Assembly: GCF_958453765.1 (NCBI RefSeq)
Contig: NZ_CAUDZA010000006.1
Coordinates: 1 to 64,000 of the forward strand
Length of the DNA: 64,000 nt
Reading direction: 5' to 3'
Source of the DNA: Phascolarctobacterium_A succinatutens_B
GTDB lineage: Bacteria; Bacillota; Negativicutes; Acidaminococcales; Acidaminococcaceae
Shown here: positions 58,980 through 64,000 of the stretch, piece by piece
Layout of the letters: each line of letters opens with the position of its first letter
Numbering within the stretch: position 1 is the stretch's first letter
Notes under the pieces: generated by a model
What the model was told of the DNA's origin: nothing
The model's input: the letters and a program-made list of their open reading frames with translations, nothing else
The model's database searches: none
Program-made: the position numbers and the translations under genes

Positions 58980-59007
58980 TTGCTATGTCACAGCAATATA
59001 GTATACT
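58980..59007 (+). promoter_or_regulatory. Promoter of a candidate small RNA
   Basis: TTGCTA (58980-58985), 16 bases, TATACT (59002-59007). Start near 59014. Confidence 0.6.
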
Positions 59008-59012
59008 ATGAA

Positions 59013-59106
59013 TGTAGCAAGAAGTTGCTACACCCTTCCCATCAAATTCATCATAAACAGCTTTCCTAAGAGAAACAGCCTGCAATATCCCCTGCAGGCT
59101 GTTTTC
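59013..59106 (+). ncRNA. Candidate small regulatory RNA, about 93 bases
   Basis: A 5' hairpin TGTAGCAA/TTGCTACA (59013-59032) begins at the predicted start of transcription. A single-stranded C/T-rich part (CACCCTTCCCATC) follows, then a 12-bp terminator (AAACAGCCTGCA with TGCAGGCTGTTT, 59073-59104) and TTTTCTC. No ORF with a binding site lies inside. The design is that of a base-pairing small RNA; the CCCTTCCC run could meet Shine-Dalgarno sequences. Confidence 0.6.
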
Positions 59107-59235
59107 TCGTTTATTGGCAAGACTGCTGCTTTTTTATCATAAATTTGCAGTAGTCTTTCTTTTTACTGGAAAATACTTTCTGATATTGGTAAAATAAAGG
59201 TTATAGTATTGTTAGTTATAATGGGGGGACTGAAA

Positions 59236-59991
59236 ATGATCTTTTTGGCAATGATTCTGTTAGGCTGTCTGCTTGGCTTTGCCGGTGCAGGTGGTGCAGG
59301 CTTAACGATTACACTGCTTTCTGTAGGCTTTGGTGTGCCGATTCATACTGCGCTTGGTGTTGCGCTGGCTGCTATGTCATTTACGATGCTTTCCGGTGCC
59401 GTAAGCCATTTTCGTGAAGGTGATGTACTGCTGCGCCTAGGGCTGACAACCGGCGGTGCCGGTATGCTGGGAGCCTTTGCCGGCGCACGTATTTCTGATG
59501 CCTTGCCGGGAGATATTTTATCAAAAATGACAGCAGCCTTGATGCTTGCATCATCGGTATTGCTTTACTTTATTCTTTTTCGTAAGGATATGCTGGACAG
59601 CTTTGTGGCAAAACATGCATCGAAAGCAGAGGGCGCAAGCTTTTATGCACATGCGCTGACAATCGGTGTAGTTACCGGCTTTTTGAGCGGAGCCTTCGGT
59701 ATCGGTGCGACAGCCTTTATCCAGATAAGCCTGATGCTGTTTTTCGGTGTATCGCTTTATCATGCCATCGGTACAACGATGTTGGTTATTTTGCCGATTT
59801 CTGTTTCCGGCGGTTTAGGATATTTAGTCAATGGTCACCTTGATTTTTATATTTTTCTTCAGACCTTGGGTGGTCTGACTATCGGCGCATATTTGGGTGC
59901 CAAGCTTACGCGTCTGGCGTCGCGCAATACTTTGCGTTATATTGTTCTCAGTATGCCGACCATAGGCGGACTGATGCTTCTATTTAAGTAA
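59236..59991 (+). CDS. TauE/SafE-family sulfite/anion exporter
   Basis: The 251-aa protein has about eight membrane helices in two repeated halves, with the Gly-rich LLGFAGAGGAGLTITLL at the start and TGFLSGAFGIGATAFIQ in the second half (about residues 155-171), as in DUF81 proteins. The substrate may be sulfite, sulfoacetate or a similar organosulfur anion. ATG 59236 with GGGGGG before it; the TTG at 59209 is not used. Confidence 0.88.
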   Translation: MIFLAMILLGCLLGFAGAGGAGLTITLLSVGFGVPIHTALGVALAAMSFTMLSGAVSHFREGDVLLRLGLTTGGAGMLGAFAGARISDALPGDILSKMTAALMLASSVLLYFILFRKDMLDSFVAKHASKAEGASFYAHALTIGVVTGFLSGAFGIGATAFIQISLMLFFGVSLYHAIGTTMLVILPISVSGGLGYLVNGHLDFYIFLQTLGGLTIGAYLGAKLTRLASRNTLRYIVLSMPTIGGLMLLFK

Positions 59992-60002
59992 AAAATAAGC
60001 CG

Positions 60003-60036
60003 TAAACGTGCTTTAGCGTTTATGGTTTACTTTTTT
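60003..60036 (+). terminator. Terminator of the TauE-like gene
   Basis: CCGTAAACG/CGTTTATGG arms (one G-T), followed by TTTACTTTTTT. Confidence 0.78.
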
Positions 60037-60132
60037 AGCATTATGGTTAACCTTGCGATAAAAGAAGGTTGACTAATCTTTTTATCACGTATATAATTAG
60101 TAAGTACACGAATTTATGATGGAGGCACTGTT

Positions 60133-60957
60133 GTGATTAGTATAAAGAATTTGAAGCATTACTATACAGATGCTGATGGCAATGAGGTAAGAGCACTGGA
60201 TGGCGTAAGCCTGGAGATTAGGCAGGGCGAATTTGTTGCTGTTATCGGCGCTAACGGTAGCGGCAAATCTACGCTGGCACGTCATTTGAACGCATTGCTG
60301 CTGCCGACAGACGGCACTGTGCTGGTAGATGGTATGGATACTGAAGATGAGAGCAAAATGTGGGATATCCGCCAAAAGGTTGGCATGGTGTTCCAAAATC
60401 CCGATAACCAGATAGTTGCTGCGATTGTGGAAGAGGACGTGGCCTTCGGCCCGGAAAACATCGGCGTACCTGGTCCGGAAATACCGCAGCGTGTAGCAGA
60501 TTCATTAGCTGCAGTAGGCATGACGGAATATGCCAAGCACGCACCGCATCTTTTGAGCGGCGGCCAAAAGCAGCGTGTGGCTATAGCAGGTATTCTGGCA
60601 CTGCAGCCGGAATGCATTGTGCTGGACGAGCCTACAGCAATGCTCGATCCGCAGGGACGCAAGGAAATCGTCGGCACTGTACGCAAGCTTAATGAAGAAA
60701 AAAAGATGACCATAGTTTATATTACGCATTACATGGTGGAAGCCTTGGCTGCCGACCGCGTAGTTGTAATGGAAAAAGGTCATATTAGATTTATGGGTAC
60801 TCCGCGTGAGGTTTTCAGCAGAGTGGATGAGCTGGAGGCCTTGGGACTGGAGGCTCCGCTGGCAGCGAAGGTAGCCAGTGAGCTGCGCAAAAGCGGTGTA
60901 AAGCTGCCGCAGGATATTATTACAGATGAGGAGCTGGCGCAGGCATTATGTCAATAA
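60133..60957 (+). CDS. ecfA1: ECF transporter ATPase EcfA1
   Basis: One of two ATPases of the shared energy-coupling module for vitamin and metal uptake. The 274-aa protein has Walker A GANGSGKST (residues 39-47), Q-loop FQNPDNQIV, signature LLSGGQKQRVAIAG, Walker B CIVLDEPTAMLDP and the H-switch ITHYM. GTG start with GGAGG. The stop overlaps the start of ecfA2 by 10 bases. Confidence 0.95.
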   Translation: MISIKNLKHYYTDADGNEVRALDGVSLEIRQGEFVAVIGANGSGKSTLARHLNALLLPTDGTVLVDGMDTEDESKMWDIRQKVGMVFQNPDNQIVAAIVEEDVAFGPENIGVPGPEIPQRVADSLAAVGMTEYAKHAPHLLSGGQKQRVAIAGILALQPECIVLDEPTAMLDPQGRKEIVGTVRKLNEEKKMTIVYITHYMVEALAADRVVVMEKGHIRFMGTPREVFSRVDELEALGLEAPLAAKVASELRKSGVKLPQDIITDEELAQALCQ

Positions 60958-61805
60958 AACTTTCTAATATATATCATACATATTCCAAGGGCACGCCGTT
61001 TGAACGCCTGGCGCTCAATGACGTGTCGCTGGAGATTTCCAAGGGCGAAATAGTTGCCATTATAGGACACACAGGCAGCGGCAAATCTACCTTAGTACAG
61101 CATTTAAACGGCTTGCTGAAGCCGGATAAGGGCAGCGCAAGCATTGATGACATTGATATTACTGCCAAGGGTGCAGAGGCCAAGACTGCACGCCAGCAGG
61201 TAGGCATGGTATTCCAGTATCCCGAGCATCAGCTGTTTGCGGAAACTGTTTTTGAGGATATCGCTTTCGGTCCGCGCAATAAAGGCTTTGCCGAGGATGA
61301 GGTAGAAAAGCAGGTGCGTGAAGCTATGGCCTTCGTCGGCCTGGATTATGATACCTATGCGCAGCGCTCTCCCTTTCAGCTGAGCGGCGGCCAGATGCGC
61401 CGTGTAGCGATTGCCGGCGTAGTTGCGATGAACCCGGATTATCTGGTTTTGGACGAGCCTTCCGCAGGCTTGGACCCGCGCAGCCGCAATGCAGTATTCA
61501 AGGAAATCATGTCGCTGCACAAGAGCCGCGGCATTGCCATTGTTTTGGTAACGCACAGCATGGAGGAGGCAGTAAAATATGCTGACCGCCTGCTGGTTAT
61601 CAACGCCGGCAAGGTGCTGTTCGACGGCACTCCCGCAGATATTTTCAAGCAGCATGCCGATGAGCTGGTCAAGGTTGGCGTAGATGTGCCGCAGGTTTAC
61701 AAGCTGGCTGATTTACTGCGCAAAAACGGCCTGGCAGTGAAAGAGAATATTAAAGACGATATGAGCCTGGTTAAGGCGATTAAGCAAGCAAAGGGGTGGA
61801 AATAA
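60948..61805 (+). CDS. ecfA2: ECF transporter ATPase EcfA2
   Basis: The 285-aa partner of EcfA1: Walker A GHTGSGKST, Q-loop FQYPEHQLF, signature QLSGGQMRRVAIAG, Walker B YLVLDEPSAGLDP, H-switch VTHSM. The differing Q-loops are typical of the A1/A2 pair. Its TAA overlaps the ATG of ecfT by one base. Confidence 0.95.
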   Translation: MSIKLSNIYHTYSKGTPFERLALNDVSLEISKGEIVAIIGHTGSGKSTLVQHLNGLLKPDKGSASIDDIDITAKGAEAKTARQQVGMVFQYPEHQLFAETVFEDIAFGPRNKGFAEDEVEKQVREAMAFVGLDYDTYAQRSPFQLSGGQMRRVAIAGVVAMNPDYLVLDEPSAGLDPRSRNAVFKEIMSLHKSRGIAIVLVTHSMEEAVKYADRLLVINAGKVLFDGTPADIFKQHADELVKVGVDVPQVYKLADLLRKNGLAVKENIKDDMSLVKAIKQAKGWK

Positions 61806-62620
61806 TGCTGACAGATATAACCTTAGGACAATATTTCCCCGGTAACTCCTTTATCCATAAGCTTGATCCGCGTACTAAGCTGTTGGCTACCTTGATTTAT
61901 ATCATTGCTATTTTCTTTGCGGTAACGCCGTTGGCTTATGGCATTCTGACCGCCTTTGCAGCTGTGGTAATTCTTATATCAAGAGTACCGTGGATGCTGG
62001 TCTTTAAATCATTGAAGCCTATCTGGATTATCGTTATTCTTACGATGCTGATTCATATGTTTACAGCTCCCGGTGAGCATATTGTCTTTTCCTGGAAGTT
62101 TTTGAGCGTAACTGCCGAAGGTATCGACATGGGCGTAAAGATGGCTGTACGCCTGATTCTGCTGCTGCTGTTTTCTTCGGTGCTGACCTTTACGACATCG
62201 CCGATTGTACTGACAGACGGTATTGAAAATCTGCTGCGTCCGTTCAAAAAGCTGGGTGTTCCGGCGCATGAGCTGGCTATGATGATGACCATTGCTTTGC
62301 GCTTTATTCCTACATTATTGGATGAAACAGACCGCATTATGAAGGCGCAGACATCTCGTGGCGCTGATTTTGCCAGCGGTAATATTTTCCAGAGAATGAA
62401 AAATATGCTGCCTTTGCTGGTACCGCTGTTTATCAGTGCCTTCCGCCGTGCCGATGAATTGGCTGTTGCAATGGAAGCTCGCTGCTATCGCGGCGGTGAA
62501 GGACGTACGCGCATGCATGAGCTGGCATATGCCGGCCGCGATTACCTGGCCTTTGCTTTGATTATTATACTGGCGGTTGGCCTCGCAGTACTGCGCTGGG
62601 GGAATGTATGCGTACAATAA
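61805..62620 (+). CDS. ecfT: ECF transporter transmembrane protein EcfT
   Basis: The 271-aa protein has five or six membrane helices and the two Ala-Arg-Gly coupling motifs in the helical arms, MKAQTSRGAD and MEARCYRGG, which contact the ATPases. HKLDPRTKLLATL near the start is conserved. ATG 61805 (TAATG overlap) is chosen with AGGGGTGG before it. No S component is beside it, so the module probably serves several substrate proteins elsewhere. Confidence 0.94.
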   Translation: MLTDITLGQYFPGNSFIHKLDPRTKLLATLIYIIAIFFAVTPLAYGILTAFAAVVILISRVPWMLVFKSLKPIWIIVILTMLIHMFTAPGEHIVFSWKFLSVTAEGIDMGVKMAVRLILLLLFSSVLTFTTSPIVLTDGIENLLRPFKKLGVPAHELAMMMTIALRFIPTLLDETDRIMKAQTSRGADFASGNIFQRMKNMLPLLVPLFISAFRRADELAVAMEARCYRGGEGRTRMHELAYAGRDYLAFALIIILAVGLAVLRWGNVCVQ

Positions 62621-63360
62621 AGCTGGTTGTAGCCTATGACGGCAGTGCCTATCATGGCTTTCAGAAGCAGAAAAACGTGCAGACGGTGCAAAATGTGCTG
62701 GAAGAAGTGTTGACTATGCTGTGCGGCGAAAAAGTAGTAACCGCAGGCAGTGGGCGCACGGATGCCGGGGTACATGCTTTGGCGCAGACAGTGACCTTTA
62801 CTACGAACGGACGCATTCCCTGTGCTAATCTGGTGCGTGCGGCGGCAAGCCTGCTGCCGGAGGATATCGTGGTTGTGAGCGCCGAGGAGATGCCGGAAGG
62901 CTTTCACGCACGCTTCAGTGCACAGTGGAAGACGTATTATTACAAGCTGCTTGTCAATGAGCACGTAAATCCCTTTATGGTGCGTTATGCCTGGCAGCTG
63001 CGTCAGCAGCTTAATCTGAAGGCCATGAACGAGGCGGCTGAGCTGCTGCTGGGAACACATGATTTCAGTGCTTTCCGAAGCAGCGGCAGTGTTGATACTT
63101 CGCCGATAAAAACAATTTATGCTGCCAAGTGGCAGCAGCAGGGAGAAGAGATTCTTTTCCGCATCAGCGGTGACGGCTTTTTGTATCACATGGTACGCAA
63201 CATAGTCTGGTCCCTGGTACAGGTGGGAATGGGCAAGCGTACGGTGCAGGATTTTGCCGCCGAGCTGACGGCACAGCGCTGTGAATTCCTGAACGAGCCT
63301 GCTCCGGCACAGGGTTTATATCTGGCGGAGGTCGGTTATCGGGAGTATCCGCAGCTTTAA
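62608..63360 (+). CDS. truA: tRNA pseudouridine(38-40) synthase TruA
   Basis: Modifies uridines at 38-40 in the anticodon stem-loop. The 250-aa protein has VAYDGSAYHGFQKQ and SGRTDAGVHALAQ with the catalytic Asp (about residue 52), then FRISGDGFLYHMVRN. Overlaps ecfT by 13 bases; ecfA1-ecfA2-ecfT-truA-rplM is a common Bacillota order. Confidence 0.96.
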   Translation: MRTIKLVVAYDGSAYHGFQKQKNVQTVQNVLEEVLTMLCGEKVVTAGSGRTDAGVHALAQTVTFTTNGRIPCANLVRAAASLLPEDIVVVSAEEMPEGFHARFSAQWKTYYYKLLVNEHVNPFMVRYAWQLRQQLNLKAMNEAAELLLGTHDFSAFRSSGSVDTSPIKTIYAAKWQQQGEEILFRISGDGFLYHMVRNIVWSLVQVGMGKRTVQDFAAELTAQRCEFLNEPAPAQGLYLAEVGYREYPQL

Positions 63361-63402
63361 GGGAAAAACTCTTGGAAAATGCTAAAATTTTAACAAAAAT
63401 AC

Positions 63403-63431
63403 TTGACTTAAACTCTTAAGTTGCGTATAAT
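63403..63431 (+). promoter_or_regulatory. Promoter of rplM-rpsI
   Basis: TTGACT (63403-63408), 17 bases, TATAAT (63426-63431). Confidence 0.9.
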
Positions 63432-63437
63432 ATATCT

Positions 63438-63532
63438 ACGTGATTTTCCGCTTGATTTCACTAGCCCCGAAATACGGTGAGAAGATCGCAACGAACTGTA
63501 TATTTGGAAAATATCTAGGAGGGACACAAGCG
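63438..63532 (+). ncRNA. Ribosomal protein L13 leader (probable)
   Basis: The 95-base leader between promoter and rplM has the position and size of the L13 leader of Bacillota, with a first helix built from GATTTTCCGCTTGATTTC and a closing purine-rich part before AGGAGGG. The call is from context; the consensus could not be checked. Confidence 0.5.
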
Positions 63533-63970
63533 ATGAAATCTTTTATGGCTAATCCGTCTAACATCGAACACAAATGGTACGTTGTTGACGCAGCTGATAA
63601 AACTCTGGGCCGCCTGGCTGCAGAGGTTGCAAAAGTCCTGCGCGGTAAACACAAACCGACCTTTACCCCGCACATGGACACCGGTGATCACGTAATCATT
63701 ATCAATGCAGATAAGGTTGTTCTGACCGGCAAAAAACTGACTCACAAAATCTATTTCCGTCATTCCGGTTATCTCGGCGGTGACAGCTATGTAAAAGCTG
63801 GCGACATGCTGAAGAAAAACCCTGTAAGAATGGTAGAGCTCGCTGTTAAAGGCATGATTCCGCACAACAGCCTCGGCGCTCAAATTTTCTCCAAACTTCA
63901 TGTATATGCTGGCAGCGAACATCCGCATGCAGCTCAAAAACCTGAAGTAATGGAAATCAACGTTAGATAA
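63533..63970 (+). CDS. rplM: 50S ribosomal protein L13
   Basis: The 145-aa protein has KWYVVDAADKTLGRLAAEVA at the start, TGDHVIIINADKVVLTGKK and VKGMIPHNSLG, all conserved. ATG 63533 with AGGAGGG; the frame runs up to 63440 through the leader and is not used. Confidence 0.97.
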   Translation: MKSFMANPSNIEHKWYVVDAADKTLGRLAAEVAKVLRGKHKPTFTPHMDTGDHVIIINADKVVLTGKKLTHKIYFRHSGYLGGDSYVKAGDMLKKNPVRMVELAVKGMIPHNSLGAQIFSKLHVYAGSEHPHAAQKPEVMEINVR

Positions 63971-63991
63971 TATCCGGGAGGGAACAAATAA

Positions 63992-64000
63992 ATGGCAGTA
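63992..64000 (+). CDS. rpsI: 30S ribosomal protein S9, first codons only
   Basis: ATG at 63992 with GGGAGGGA before it, giving Met-Ala-Val before the window ends. Called from the fixed rplM-rpsI order. Confidence 0.8.

Overview
The window looks like part of a chromosome from an anaerobic, low-to-mid GC Bacillota, most likely of the Negativicutes (Acidaminococcaceae/Phascolarctobacterium-like). That placement is inference: it rests on the rpmG-secE-nusG-rplKAJL-rpoBC order, an RpoC longer than in classic Firmicutes (1371 aa), two glycine-riboswitch-controlled AGCS transporters, amino-acid-fermentation genes (diaminopropionate ammonia-lyase, isoaspartyl dipeptidase) and frequent GTG/TTG starts. 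No rRNA is present to settle it.

Positions 1-17550 are the right end of an HK97-type tailed prophage. Reading leftwards on the minus strand, the left edge holds prohead protease, portal, TerL, TerS and HNH endonuclease. Then come a late-regulator-like HTH protein, a RusA resolvase, an HUH-type Rep protein, a ParB-like protein and a run of small early genes up to a Cro-like/CI-like switch with three matching palindromic operators. To the right of the CI-like gene is a cargo zone: a membrane protein between duplicated repeats, then an Abi_2/AbiF-type abortive-infection gene whose leader holds a promoter and a strong intrinsic terminator (a probable small RNA), then a DnaQ-like exonuclease that has lost most catalytic residues and gained membrane helices. 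A large serine recombinase ends the element. Its last codons lie in the 3' half of a tRNA-Arg(ACG) gene, which marks the attachment site.

Positions 17590-28765 are chromosome with accessory patches: a sodium:solute symporter, a gamma-carbonic-anhydrase-like protein, and an AT-rich island with two XRE regulators and two tandem IRG-like (immunity-related GTPase-like) GTPases, which is the strongest candidate for an undescribed system. After these come a lipoprotein, a PD-(D/E)XK Rpn-like nuclease under a palindromic operator, a TVP38 membrane protein, a CYTH protein and diaminopropionate ammonia-lyase.

Positions 28824-49104 are the core information-processing block: tRNA-Tyr, -fMet, -Thr and -Met, tuf, rpmG-secE-nusG-rplK-rplA, the L10 leader with rplJ-rplL, and rpoB-rpoC. 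Between rplL and rpoB lie a hydrolase inserted between two copies of the rplL terminator, a lipoprotein/glutathionylspermidine-synthase-like pair, a LysR regulator, an NhaC antiporter and isoaspartyl dipeptidase.

Positions 49172-64000 carry a two-component system with an ArnT-like glycosyltransferase, an MFS transporter, two duplicated modules (tandem glycine riboswitch, terminator, AGCS symporter), YccF, a candidate small RNA, a TauE-type exporter, and an ecfA1-ecfA2-ecfT-truA cluster. The rplM-rpsI operon with its L13 leader follows; rpsI is cut off by the window end.
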